Shown here in pieces: positions 51,901 to 62,602 of a stretch of 64,000 bases of DNA (within the stretch, counting starts at the first letter, position 1; every line of letters starts with the position of its first letter). The notes below the pieces were generated by a model. It was not told the origin of the DNA and made no database searches. It was given only the letters and a program-made list of their open reading frames with translations. Source of the stretch: Conus ventricosus (taxonomy: Eukaryota; Mollusca; Gastropoda; Neogastropoda; Conidae). Made by a program: the position numbers and the translations under genes. The DNA lies in NCBI GenBank assembly GCA_018398815.1, contig CM031595.1, positions 140,080,304 through 140,144,303 of the forward strand, in the 5' to 3' direction.

Positions 51901-54900
51901 GTCTAGCAGTACTGAGGAAAGTCACTGGGTCCCATCAAGAATATATCCAAAGCATATTTACGGCAGAACAGTGAGCTTGATGACAACACACCTAATTACA
52001 ACAACAACAACCATCACACCACAAAAAAAACCCACGAACATCCAAGTTCATTGTCTGAGCTTCTCCATATGGGCTGAGCAATTTTTTGTGCTTTCCAATT
52101 TGATTTATGAGCTGGATCATCCTGTTTAGAATGAGACAGCAGTCAACATGCAGCACATGAAAAATTAAAGTTTTCTCTGTAACAGGATAGTTTGCCTCTA
52201 ACAAAATTCTGTGGACAAAAATAACCACACACCACACTGATAGTGATAGGTAAACAGAAAAAAGGGAAGTTTGGTCAGGGTATCATTGTGCACTCAGGGA
52301 GAAAAGTTCAAATTTCATACCCAAAAAAATTTTGCTCTGATGAAAAATGAGAACAGATGTCGCAATGAAAAAAAAAGTGAGACAAATAACTATAAAACAG
52401 GTGCATTTCTGAGGAAGGATATAAAGTATCATGTGCCTCTGCTGTAAAACACAAATTTTCAGAGAGATTTGTTTTATTCCCAGCAAGGAAAAGATATAAG
52501 AAAACCAAATGTACACAAATCCCCTCTCAATCTAACACATGCATGCAAAGAGACAGATCATGAAGAAAGAAAAAAATCCACAAAGCCTCTACATGTAACA
52601 TCAAGCTGGTGACTGATGCCAAGAAACTGTGACAGAGAATGCACAAGGACGGAGTGAAGCACAGCTGAGTCGCAAAACTGATGCAGAGACAGATTGACAT
52701 TCAGGTGGTCAAAGCAGCTGCAGTAATCTGAAGGAGGGTGAACCAACAACCACACTGTTACCAGTGTCTTCATCTTTCTTTGGACTGCCTGCACGTGGAC
52801 TGTCCGCCCGGACTGCCGGCTCTGGACTGTCAGCTTTTGGCTCTGACGGCTTCTCGTCTACCTGACCTGTTTTGTGGTCTGCACACCAAGAGTTGTGGGG
52901 CATGAAGCAAGTCCCTGTTTATCAACTGTTGTCCTCTATAACAGAATGACTTGATCCAGAACAATGCTGCGGGGAGACTTGTTTGACTGTCCTGAGACAG
53001 CCGCTGCATGAAAAAAACTCAAAACAGCTGAGAACCTGGTGACCTTGAGTTTGACATGTTGAATGTTCATTCCAACACAGTGACACTGGTCAGTGTTCTT
53101 CATGTATCACATCTTTGCCTTGGGGCAGACACCTGACTATTCATGTCATGTAAATATCACTCTTATCATGTTAACACATCAATTAGTCCAAAACAATGCT
53201 ACAGTGCATAGACAGCTTTTGCTATGACATTTTGCTGATAAAACTAACACTTCCTTTTGTGGAAATAAACAGTATATTTTCAGCAGCAAGCTAAATGTTT
53301 GTAGGCCTGTTGACCTCACATAAGGTCTTTCAATATAGAGATGAATACTGCCCACGACATTTTAAGATAATTCACCCTTTTGATCTTAAAACACTGACCA
53401 AACATAACTGTACATATCAAAGCACTAATTAGACCATAAATCTCATAATTTGAAAAAAAGGTAGTACCTAAAAATGTGCAGCTAATATTCAAAAAGCAAA
53501 AAGAATTGTTCAAAGTCACACACTGATTTGGTAGGTAGAATGCAGAATATAGAAGCAGCATCAAGCAATGGAAACCAGTACTGTGACAACACACAAAACT
53601 TAGTAAATCCATGCCTTCTGACCATGAACTAAAGAAAACAAATCATCAAAGACTGTATGAAAAAGATCAAAACTGCATTACAAAACAGCAATAATGGAAC
53701 ATACTTCACTTTCATCTCCTTGATATCTCACAACATAGGCACAGATCTGCTAGCACTTAAACGTCCTTTGCATAAATTGTTAGAAACATGTTAAAGATTC
53801 CTTAATTCATGGAGGTCTTCATGGATTATGCAAACATCAAAAATACAATCCAGCAGTTCATAAGTTAAAGAACTATAGACCGGTGTCCAACCTCCCATTC
53901 CTCTCAAAAATCCTGGAAAGAGTTGTGCTGAAGCAGCTTCAGGCTCATCTTTCAGACCATGGTCTTCTTGAGGCCTGTCAGTCTGCTTATAGGAAGAATC
54001 ATAGCACTGAGACTGCTGTATTGAGCGTACTGGACTGTTTGCTGTGCAAATCCGACAGTAAACTTGTTTCTCTCGTAGCCTTGCTTGATCTGAGTGCTGC
54101 CTTTGATACGCTAGATCACACTACTTTACTTGAAAGGCTTAGGGTCACTTTTGGTGTTGATGGGATAGTTCTTCAGTGGTTCGAATCATACATCAGAGAT
54201 AGATCGCAGGCGGTGGTTGTGGGTGGTGTAAGGTCTACTTTGTCACCTCTTTTGTATGGAGTACCACAGGGGTCAGTATTGGGCCCAGTGTTGTTTACAT
54301 TGTACTCACAGCCCTTGTCGGATGTTATCTCGGACCATGATTGTGATTTTCACAAGTATGCTGATGACACTGAACTTTCTAAGAGTGGCACACCTGATGT
54401 GTTTGTTTCTGTTCAATCTGGGGTGTCTCGGTGTATCAGCAGTGTGCAGGAGTGGATGACAAGTAATAAGCTTAAATTAAATTGTGAAAAGACTGAAGTC
54501 ATGCCCGTTGGAACCTCCTCCTGCCTCAAACTCGTTGAGTCAGAGTCAATGGTTGTTGATGGTACTGAATTACCTTTCAATAAGTCTGTCAAATACCTTG
54601 GTGTTACCATTGATCAGTGTCTGACCATGCAGAATCAAATATCTGTAGTCTGTCGCTCATCCTTTTTAGAGCTGAGACGTATTGCTTCCATCCGACGCTT
54701 TATATCCAGGGAAGTAGCTGTCAGGCTAGTCTGTGCCATGGTGATGTCAAGATTGGACTACTGCAACTCTGTTTATGCTGGGCTTCCCACAGAACAGATT
54801 GCTCGGCTGCAGAGAGTCCAAAATAGCGCTGCACGACTTGTTTTGAAGAGGAGGAGGTGTGAGCACATCACTCCATGCTGATCGAACTGCACTGGCTTCC

Positions 54901-57900
54901 CATACAGTATCGGTGGCAATTTAAACTGGCAGTTCTTGCTTTCCGCCACTTCAATGAATCTCTTCCTCACTATCTCTCTTCTTCTCTATGCACCTACCAA
55001 AGCTCTCGTACCCTTCGCTCTTCTTCACAAAAACTTTTGAAAATCCCTAAGCGTTCTCTGAAATCTGTTGGCGAAAGAGCCTTCAGTTTTAGAGCACCTT
55101 CTATTTGGAACTCCCTCCCTGAAGACCTTCGTAATCAGCCTACTCTTTCTTCTTTTAAATCTCAGCTCAAAATTTACCTCTTCAAAAAGGCCTATTCTCT
55201 TCTGTAGATGACTAGATCTCTCCTAAATTTCTCCACAACTAGTTTGGTGAGGCAGTTTATGCATGCTGGTGCGTCTGCAATTGTGTATTTTCTTTTTGCT
55301 GTGTGCATGAATATTGTATGAATAAGTGCAAATGGTGGATGTAAGCGCATTGAGTTGTACAACAAGAAATGCGCTATATAAGTATTATACATTATTATTA
55401 TTATTATTATTATGTTAGCTTTTGCTGTATTATGGGAACATCAAAACATTCACTATCACCATGATATTTGGTGAGGAGACAAGTGTAATCAAGCACTTTC
55501 CCACTGCTGATAAAAGTACTGCGATGGACACTTCAAAAGCAGCACTGCTATTCATGACAGAGGACAGTATACATCACAGCTGCCTAAAGTAATTGGTCAT
55601 TAGACAATATGACAATGTGACAAAGGAAGTGACAACATATTGCATGCTAATGAGACAGCCTGTTTCAGATTCACAGCTAAGCCAAGATACAGTGGAGCCT
55701 CTTAATAAAGGCCTCCAGAAATCCTTAGAATATCTCGTCTTAAAAAGAAGGTAGTGTTTACTGGACGGTAAATCTGGTGTAGACAAACATGAATGTTGCA
55801 GAAAACTTGGTCCTACTCTTCATTGGACAGAGAATCTAGAGCAGAAAAAGACAAGAATATTGCAGAAAAAGATCTCTTTAGAGGGAGTGAGTCTTTACTG
55901 AATAGAAAATCTAGTACAGACACAGGAATATTCCATAAGCTTTTAAATGGAAGGAATCTGTATTGGACAGTAAATCAATCTTTTAAATGGAAGGAATCTG
56001 TATTGGACAGTAAATCAATCTTTTAAATGGAAGGAATCTGTATTGGACAGTGAATCAATCTTTTAAATGGAAGGAATCTGTATTGGACAGTGAATCAATC
56101 TTTTAAATGGAAGGAATCTGTATTGGACAGTAAATCAATCTTTTAAATGGAAGGAATCTGTATTGGACAGTGAATCAATCTTTTAAATGGAAGGAATCTG
56201 TATTGGACAGTAAATCAATCTTTTAAATGGAAGGAATCTGTATTGGACAGTAAATCAATCTTTTAAATGGAAGGAATCTGTATTGGACAGTAAATCAATC
56301 TTTTAAATGGAAGGAATCTGTATTGGACAGTAAATCAATCTTTTAAATGGAAGGAATCTGTATTGGACAGTAAATCAATCTTTTAAATGGAAGGAATCTG
56401 TATTGGACAGTAAATCAATCTTTTAAATGGAAGGAATCTGTATTGGACAGTAAATCAATCTTTTAAATGGAAGGAATCTGTATTGGACAGTAAATCAATC
56501 TAGTGCAAAGACAAGAATGTTCCAGAGTATTTGAAAGGAAGAAGACATTATTGGATGGTATCTATTCTTCAGACAAAAACAAAAATGCTCCTGGAACAAA
56601 AATCTTCATAAGAAGGGAGTCTTTATTTGATGGTAAATCTAGTAAATAATAAGAATGTTCTTGGGGGGGGGGGGGGGGGGGAGGGAGTCTTTGAAAGGAG
56701 GAGTCTTCATTGGGTGGTAAACGTTGTATGAAGACAATAACTTTGGGGGAGAGGGGGTGGGGATGGGGACGGAATCTTGTAAAGAGGGAATCTTTACTGG
56801 ATAGAAAATCTAGCATAAACAAAGACCAAAAAAGAGAGTCTTTTGGGGAAGTAAATCTAGTATAAAGACAAGAATGTTCCAGAAAAAAAACTTGTCTTTT
56901 AACTTAAAAAGGGCAGTCTTTGTTCATGAGGTCTTCTTTATTAAGAGGTTCCACTGTGCTGTACTATAAACGGCACAGACAAAAAGAGAGATGTACTATG
57001 ACAGAAAGCATAACAACTGATAACAGATTTCAAACAAAGATCAGTACATAGAGCGTGACACACAACTACTTTTGAAATATCCATGTTCACTCGAGTCAAT
57101 ACACAGTTACTGGTACAGAGGCAGAGGGAAAAGCAAAGTACAACAGGTTACAAGCCTTTACCCCTGACTGCTCCTGATGAGTTTGCTGGTCAGTGGTGGA
57201 CAGATCAGGTCATCAGAGAAAGACTACTGCATCCTTTCAATGGGATGGGAGAGACAAAGTCAGGTCATCAATAAGAGACTGTCACATCCTTGAGATGGGA
57301 TGGGCCAGTAGGCAGACAGATTAGGTATTGCTAATAACTCACACACTTAGGATAGGATGGGGCAAACGGGTCAGGTCATCGCTGATGACTGTCACATCCT
57401 TCTAATCAAAATGGGGACAGACAGATCAGGTCGTGAGTGGGACACTGTCACCTCTTTTTCATGGGATGGGGCAGACAGGGATATCATTAGGATGAGATGG
57501 ACCAGGCAGATCAGGTCATGCCTGAGAGACTGTCACATCATGGAAATGGTATGGGGCAGATGTGTCAGGTCATTAGGGAGAGTGCTTTGCATCCATGTTG
57601 TGGAATGGGGCAGACAGATCAGGTCACCAGGCACCACTGTTTTCTTTTCTCTTTCACATGGGACGACATTAATATATTCAGGTCAGTCAGCTCCATTTCA
57701 CCCCAGCACAAAAGCTTAATCACTGTCCTCCAGGTCTGTATACACTAATCTGCTTTCTTTACAGTGAAGCAGTTGGGTTGATAAGGCACATTCACAGAGA
57801 AGACACAGCCACAGGACCTGAAGACTGAATGCCTCTCACATGCAGGCAGATAAAGAAATGAACACCACAACCCAAGAAGCATGTACTTTGTACAAGAGTA

Positions 57901-59688
57901 CATCCATACACAATGCAGAGAGATAAAAACCACATAGACTGCAGTATGTCTGCTTGCAGACACTTGCAGATCTATGTGACATAGCAGGGGCCGGAATAGC
58001 TCAGTTGGTAGAGCACCGGACTCGTGATCCTGGGGTTGCGGGTTCGAATTTCGGTACAGGGGGATTTTTCCCTCGGAGTTAACATTGGTTCTGACTCCAT
58101 TCCCCATACAGTCCTTCGAATGAGACTATAAACCGAGGTTCTGTGTGTGAACGCATGCACAACATCTTGCACACACGTAAAATCCCATCACCAACTTTCG
58201 GAAGAGAAGGCCAGTTTGGCCGTTGGTATGGATGACACGTTACACATAGCATGCACCTTCCCCAAAGATGGAGTATGGCTGCCTTAATGGCGGGATTAAA
58301 AACGGTCATACACACAAAACTTCACTGCCTGTCTATACAGGCAGTGTCCGCAGGAGTATCAGCCTGCGTACGCAGAAAGAAAGAAAGAATATGTGACATA
58401 GCATATATGGAAGAGTCTGCAAGCAGTGACACCTTCTTGATGAGACTGAAACTGCACACAGAGACCTTATACTGCCATTAGCACAGCTACAAAGCACAAA
58501 TTTTAAACAACTGGAAAAAAAAATCGATACACATGTAAATATGTATACACAGGTACATGTGCAACTGAGCAGCTGGTACCAAAGAAATGTGAAGAAGCCC
58601 GTTACAACAAGAGAGGAGTGAGCTGAATCAGAACACCAATGCAGAGGCCGCCTGAAGACTGGATACAAAGCGACTGCAGTCTACACAGTACAACAGAAGG
58701 TGAGCCATGAACATCAACATTACCATCACTCTCATCCTCTTTCTTCTCACTGTCTTCTGTTTGTTCTGTTGGTTTCCCCTCGGCCTCACCTTCAGCTTTT
58801 TCTGTTTGTTCTGCACAGCAGCACTCGGGGTGTTACTCGCCATATCAATCCTTTGATTTCCAGCATGTGATATTTGCAGCGCAAGACGATGTTTCTAGTG
58901 CTCAGTAGATCACATAGGCTGATGCATTCATAAACATACACAATTAGAGAAGAAAGGAGTCATTGTCTGTTCCCTTACCACCTTAATCTTTGATGCAAAC
59001 AGGTTGACGCCTTTATGGAACAGAGGTCAGAAAAGAAAATAATCCTAGTAACATTCTGCTTTATTTTCCTTTTCCTTTTTTTTTTCAAGTACACACTGAA
59101 TAAGCATATGAGAAACAAAACAAATGACTCTGATTGGGAAATAAAGCAAATGATTTTGATTGGCTTCAGTGCAACAGACAGTCAAATATCCATTGACATT
59201 CTCTCCGTCATTTTTTTTAAATATTTTTTTTTAATTGCTTTAAACAAAATGACAATAACAAATACACAAAAGAAATCATATTCATTATAAGTGAATTAAA
59301 TATAAAGCTAGAAAAAAAGTATGAGAGAGAGAGAAAGAGAGAGGGTTCTCTCCGTCATTTTGTCCTGACATGACAAAGGTCACACTGTAACAAGCTCAAA
59401 CAACTAAAACTCTTGCAGGACATTAGAACCATGAGGTCTTGAATGGCAAAACAGAAACTTGGCTCTGGTGCATATAAGTTGACATGAACACAATGGCATA
59501 ATTCAGTCAACCCATTCTCACTTTGTCCATGAACTGTACAACATTAGCATGAGAATACCACTGCACACCATCGCAGCAATGAAATACATCATCAATCCTG
59601 TGTACTTTGGCCATGCTGACGATGAAACATCCTGTCAAATAATTTGTTGACAAAAAATCTTGATTGTTGACATAAACATATTGCTGCC

Positions 59689-59763
<75 letters not shown>

Positions 59764-60138
59764 TTTAATGTTTTCAGGGGGGTTTATATTTACTGTTGTT
59801 TTGAAGGTGCTACTGGTTTGTTTTGCTTTTAATGGAAAACTGAATATAATCATTTAAACTTCCCCCTGATGGATGTCAACAAGATATAATGGAAAACTGA
59901 ATATAATCATTTAAACTTCCCCTGATGGATATCAACAAGATATACAAAGAAAACATACAATATTATGATACTGAAAAACTAATTACAAAAAAAAGAAGGA
60001 AATTATTTCATGACTTTTTTTTTTTGCATACATATCCACACATTTATTGTGAACTTGTAGCTATCTTAGTTATTGTTCATAACTTTACTGTCCAAATGTT
60101 TTTGGAAAAAAAGTTGCTGATTATAAACTGAAACATAA

Positions 60139-60216
<78 letters not shown>

Positions 60217-61670
60217 ATGGCTACATGTTTATGTGTGTGTGTGAGTCCATAATACCTAAAAATTATATTTGCATATCCTGGAAGCTACATGTCTTTGAAA
60301 CCAGAAAAGAAAGAACAAGACAAAGAATGATGAAAAAAGACACACACACACCCCACACACAAAGAATTGCCAGTAACATGAATAACAAGAAAACACAGAA
60401 ATCAAATATGCAGACTAAGGAACTAGTGTCAAGCAACTATATGCTATAAATCACACATGTGAGAAGAGGAACTTCACCTGCATCCCTGACCCCACACCCC
60501 TCTTCCTCCTCCCCTTCCTTACAGTTATACAATGCATACACAATTTCACCACAGAGAATACACCTAAAAACTGGGTGAATTATGGATAAATTCAGAAATG
60601 CAGAGAAAAAAGAAACATGAAACTGAATTTCTCAGCACGCTAAACAAAATGAAAACATGAAAGAGGAAATACTATTAAGAACAAAATCCACTTGAAAACA
60701 CATGGTAAAATACATGAAAATAAAATTTAGAGGATGTAATATGAGAAGGAATAAAGGAGAGTAAACAGAAGATAATTATTTGTCATGTATGACATATCCT
60801 GACAGAAAAGTGTTCAACAATTTGATATATAACAAGAAAGCAGTTAGCAACCTTTCTTCTGTTTGTTGGTTTACTAAAAGGGTAGTAACACAGACAACAA
60901 GCATTATGTAAAGGAAGGATGAATGGTAAAATGTGAAACAAATGGCAAGGGAACAAGACATCCAGATTTTGTTAACCTGACAAAATCTTATTGCAACTGA
61001 AAAAGCTACAGTTTATTTTCTCTGGAGCCACCTTCATGATACTTTCCATGTTAAGTAGTTTCTTTCCACCACTTTAGCCACGACACTGAATTCATTACAT
61101 ATTCATACGGTTTCTGTGAACATTGCCGAAACAAGTAAGGCTGTGTTGTTTGCTGCTTTCAGATGGCTTCAAAGGCTGTGTTGTTTGCTGCTTTCAGATA
61201 GTTTCATTTATGTTCATCCAACATACGTGATAAACTCATATGCCAGTCTTACTAAGCTACATCTGGCAAAATGTATTCTGATCCTAGTTCTATGTCTTGA
61301 AAAGGATCAACTTATAACTGCTATACTGTTTGGCTGAAATTGCATTAAATGATTTTATCTTGATAGGATCCAATATATGTTTGTTGCAACATTTGTATAA
61401 CACATCATGCAACACATCTTTAATCAGATAATCAGAGTAATAAGTGAGAATTATTACTGATCATATTCTTTTGAGAAAGTATCAAATTTGTTAACATGTA
61501 TATAATGTTTTCCAAAGATTATCAGTATTTACAAGTGGTGATATCTTTTTGCAGGGAATGGGTGGAAAGCTGCTGTCATTATTCCTTATTTTTGGCCGGT
61601 TTGATAATACTAGCAACTGAAATTGCAGAGGAAATACTGGTGTAAATGATAACCATAAACATGCTTCCAT

Positions 61671-61741
<71 letters not shown>

Positions 61742-62010
61742 ACAGGGTGATTACACAGCGTTCCTTTGTCACATTCCTGAGTTTAAAAAAACTGAAGCAG
61801 AAGAGCAGAAAATAGTCACATTGCACCAAACATGTTCTTTATCTTTCTTAGGAAGGTCAATGGAAAGAGCAAACAACATACTATTCCTACGCGAAAACCC
61901 AAAGCACACACACATACAATATACACATGTTAAAGGCATTCAAATAATATGTAAGCATGAGTGTCCACTTCTGTTTAACAACATTCCCCCACACTCTCCC
62001 ATTCCTATGC

Positions 62011-62048
<38 letters not shown>

Positions 62049-62049
62049 A

Positions 62050-62109
<60 letters not shown>

Positions 62110-62602
62110 TGTGTGTGTGTGTGTTTGTGTGTGTTTGTGTTTGTGTACATGTGTGTACACAAACACATTTTGGCAATTCTTGTATGTTTTCTTGCAAGCA
62201 CGTGTAGGTGTGCAACATCTGGTTATATATGTTCATCTGAGTTGCGCGTATACCACCTATATGTTGATCATTTATCCCATATCCGTGCACAGTGAGAGAT
62301 AATAACACAGACACAGAAAGATCTATATCACTATAAACAAGCCAGCATTTAAACCCAAAAAAAGTAAAGGTACAAATTTCTGACCTCAGATAGCAAATAG
62401 ACCATAAATACAAAAAGAAAATGATGTAATCAGCAGACAGACAAAACACATAGAACATGGTGAACTTCATCCCGGTTAGTACAAAATGCACACTGCACAG
62501 AGACAAGGACAGTGCTCCTTCAAAGGCATAGAGGTTTACCCGCAGCCTCGCCCTCGCCTTCAGCTGGCTTTTCCTCACTCTGCCCCTCCCCCTCTGCCTG
62601 AC
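44519..62602 (-). CDS. Unidentified acidic KEKE-like protein, 3' part of gene with symmetric phase-1 exons
   Basis: Five well-supported exons and one weaker one (listed individually) lie on the minus strand at 62540-62602, 60478-60513 (weak), 58724-58810, 52762-52878, 48978-49028 and 44519-44853. All internal exons start after the first base of a codon, end one base into a codon and are multiples of three long, so any can be skipped without changing the frame. The product is highly charged and low-complexity (Glu, Lys, Asp, Ala, Pro, Ser), with SP-type sites ([19 protein letters not shown]) and KEKE-like runs. I cannot identify the protein. Cytoskeletal tails, triadin/junctin-like cytoplasmic or luminal regions, and acidic channel or exchanger loops all have such exons. 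The N-terminal, probably diagnostic part lies right of the window. The reading frame is continuous from exon to exon with or without the weak exon. Confidence 0.72.
45213..45380 (+). repeat. Two (CT)n microsatellites
   Basis: CT tracts at 45213-45250 and 45359-45380, in the intron before the terminal acidic exon. On the minus strand they read as ERERER and are not coding. Confidence 0.9.
45869..45903 (+). repeat. (GT)n microsatellite
   Basis: About 17 GT units, intronic to the minus-strand gene. Confidence 0.95.
46600..47665 (+). repeat. Degenerate ~38-bp minisatellite
   Basis: About 25 imperfect units of the type CATCAGCCATCTCCACTGAT TTCTGTCATTACACTTGA, 36-42 bases each. The most homogeneous stretch is at 47330-47470. 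It lies in the intron between the 48978 and 44519 exons. Confidence 0.9.
48440..48734 (+). repeat. 33-bp minisatellite, 9 copies, open in both strands
   Basis: Nine head-to-tail copies of aaaactaaagatggtttgag followed by ctatttcacacac; the third copy has one inserted base (aagactgg). Because 33 is a multiple of three, both strands stay open: [11 protein letters not shown] repeats on plus, [11 protein letters not shown] repeats on minus. No start context or splice sites support translation, so I treat it as a minisatellite. Confidence 0.95.
48978..49028 (-). CDS. Small exon (phase 1-1, 51 bp)
   Basis: Minus strand: acceptor atgttttcag, donor gca g|gtattt. Encodes [16 protein letters not shown] between split Gly codons. 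Less low-complexity than its neighbours. The 33-bp minisatellite lies 240 bp further along the intron. Confidence 0.68.
52762..52878 (-). CDS. Acidic Ser/Pro-rich exon (phase 1-1, 117 bp)
   Basis: Minus strand: acceptor ttggtgtgcag, donor act g|gtaaca. Encodes [20 protein letters not shown] then [19 protein letters not shown]. Three D/G-SP sites suggest proline-directed phosphorylation, as in cytoskeletal tails (inference). Confidence 0.78.
53860..55411 (+). mobile_element. 5'-truncated CR1/L2-like non-LTR retrotransposon
   Basis: Starts within the reverse transcriptase ([14 protein letters not shown], from about 53868), runs through the C-terminal region and a ~200-bp 3' UTR, and ends in an (ATT)n tail at 55385-55411. 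The endonuclease domain is missing, as expected for a 5'-truncated insertion. It is in an intron of the minus-strand gene, in antisense orientation to it. No clear target-site duplication was seen. The clade assignment rests on the RT motif style and the microsatellite tail. Confidence 0.88.
53868..55207 (+). pseudogene. Reverse transcriptase of non-LTR retrotransposon, frameshifted
   Basis: The first frame is open to 54881, with an internal ATG at 53883. Counting from that Met: motif A LDLSAAFD at residues 68-75, [10 protein letters not shown] at 126-135 and the catalytic YADD at 159-162, followed by thumb-like sequence ending [14 protein letters not shown] one-base frameshift near 54875 then moves the remainder ([42 protein letters not shown]) into the frame ending at 55207. 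The active-site Asp pair is intact, but the protein lacks its N-terminal endonuclease and is split, so it is inactive as it stands. Confidence 0.93.
55690..56956. mobile_element. pogo/Tigger-like TIR element with internal satellite
   Basis: Terminal inverted repeats of 21 bases (CAGTGGAGCCTCTTAATAAA at 55690 on, complement at 56936-56956, one mismatch). CAGTGGAACCTC is a TIR type seen in pogo/Tigger members of the Tc1/mariner superfamily. The left side is preceded by TA; the right side has TG, possibly a mutated TA. No transposase is present. The interior is made of degenerate repeats ('ggagtctttactgg.tgg.aaatctag.a.a.agacaagaatgttcc') and a homogeneous 40-bp array. Confidence 0.75.
55940..56499 (+). 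repeat. 40-bp satellite array, 14 copies
   Basis: Fourteen near-identical head-to-tail units of cttttaaatggaaggaatct plus gtattggacagtaaatcaat. The only variation I see is an A/G at the 'cagtRaatc' position in a few copies. It lies wholly inside the TIR element and appears to be a recent expansion of its internal degenerate repeat. Confidence 0.97.
57170..57640 (+). repeat. Degenerate minisatellite with 'gggatggggcagacagatcaggtcat' units
   Basis: About ten imperfect units of 45-60 bases containing 'atgggatggg.cagacagatcaggtcatc' and 'agagactgtcacatcctt'. It lies in an intron of the minus-strand gene. Confidence 0.85.
57987..58389 (+). mobile_element. tRNA-derived SINE with intact target-site duplication
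   Basis: Flanked by a 14-base direct repeat TATGTGACATAGCA (57973-57986 and 58390-58403). The head is tRNA-like with an A box (TAGCTCAGTTGGTAGAGC) and a B box (GGTTCGAAT). The body contains a conserved-looking 'ccttcgaatgagactataaaccgaggttc' block, and the 3' end is an AAAG-type tail. Length about 403 bases. It is a full-length, probably fairly recent insertion; the perfect TSD supports that. Confidence 0.93.
57988..58061 (+). other. tRNA-like head of the SINE (RNA polymerase III promoter)
   Basis: Looks like a tRNA in its first ~73 bases, with A and B boxes in place. The 3' half does not form a clean acceptor stem with the 5' end and it is followed by a SINE body and tail, so this is a promoter-bearing SINE head and not a functional tRNA gene. 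Confidence 0.85.
58724..58810 (-). CDS. Acidic-protein exon (phase 1-1, 87 bp)
   Basis: Minus strand: acceptor gctgtgcag, donor gat g|gtaatg. Encodes [20 protein letters not shown] then SEKKEDESD. An EQTE motif occurs twice. The downstream intron (in gene sense, 52879-58723) holds a SINE, a 57-kb-region minisatellite, a TIR element and a retrotransposon. Confidence 0.75.
59693..59761 (+). repeat. (GT)n microsatellite
   Basis: About 34 uninterrupted GT units. Confidence 0.97.
59830..59943 (+). repeat. Tandem duplication of about 57 bp
   Basis: The segment aatggaaaactgaatataat...atcaacaagatat occurs twice in succession with a one-base length difference in the C run and one substitution. Confidence 0.92.
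60141..60215 (+). repeat. (GT)n microsatellite
   Basis: About 37 uninterrupted GT units, intronic to the minus-strand gene. Confidence 0.97.
60478..60513 (-). CDS. Possible small acidic exon (phase 1-1, 36 bp)
   Basis: Minus strand: acceptor taaggaag, donor gca g|gtgaag. Encodes [11 protein letters not shown] between two split Gly codons. Phase and length fit the gene, but the acceptor lacks a good polypyrimidine tract, so this is only a candidate. Confidence 0.3.
61132..61205 (+). repeat. Short tandem duplication (34 bp)
   Basis: aaggctgtgttgtttgctgctttcagat followed by a short spacer is present twice. Both copies carry an acceptor-like 'gctttcag' on the plus strand, but no exon follows. 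Confidence 0.9.
61673..61737 (+). repeat. (CA)n microsatellite
   Basis: About 32 CA units, uninterrupted. Confidence 0.97.
62013..62122 (+). repeat. Compound (GT)n-(GTGC)n-(GT)n microsatellite
   Basis: A GT tract (62013-62047), then about 16 perfect GCGT/GTGC tetranucleotides (to 62110), then GT again. Compare the degenerate CGCA block at 2018-2070. Confidence 0.95.
62540..62602 (-). CDS. Acidic-protein exon (phase 1-1, 63 bp)
   Basis: On the minus strand: acceptor gatgtgcag, donor gcg g|gtaaac. Encodes [20 protein letters not shown] and AG at the seam. Gly/Glu-rich with a repeated EGEG pattern. Sequence right of it (62603-64000) shows no further exon that I can support. Confidence 0.68.

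Noticed and set aside
57988..58061. Functional tRNA gene
   Set aside because: The sequence has A and B boxes but continues into a SINE body and tail and is bounded by target-site duplications, so it is a SINE head.
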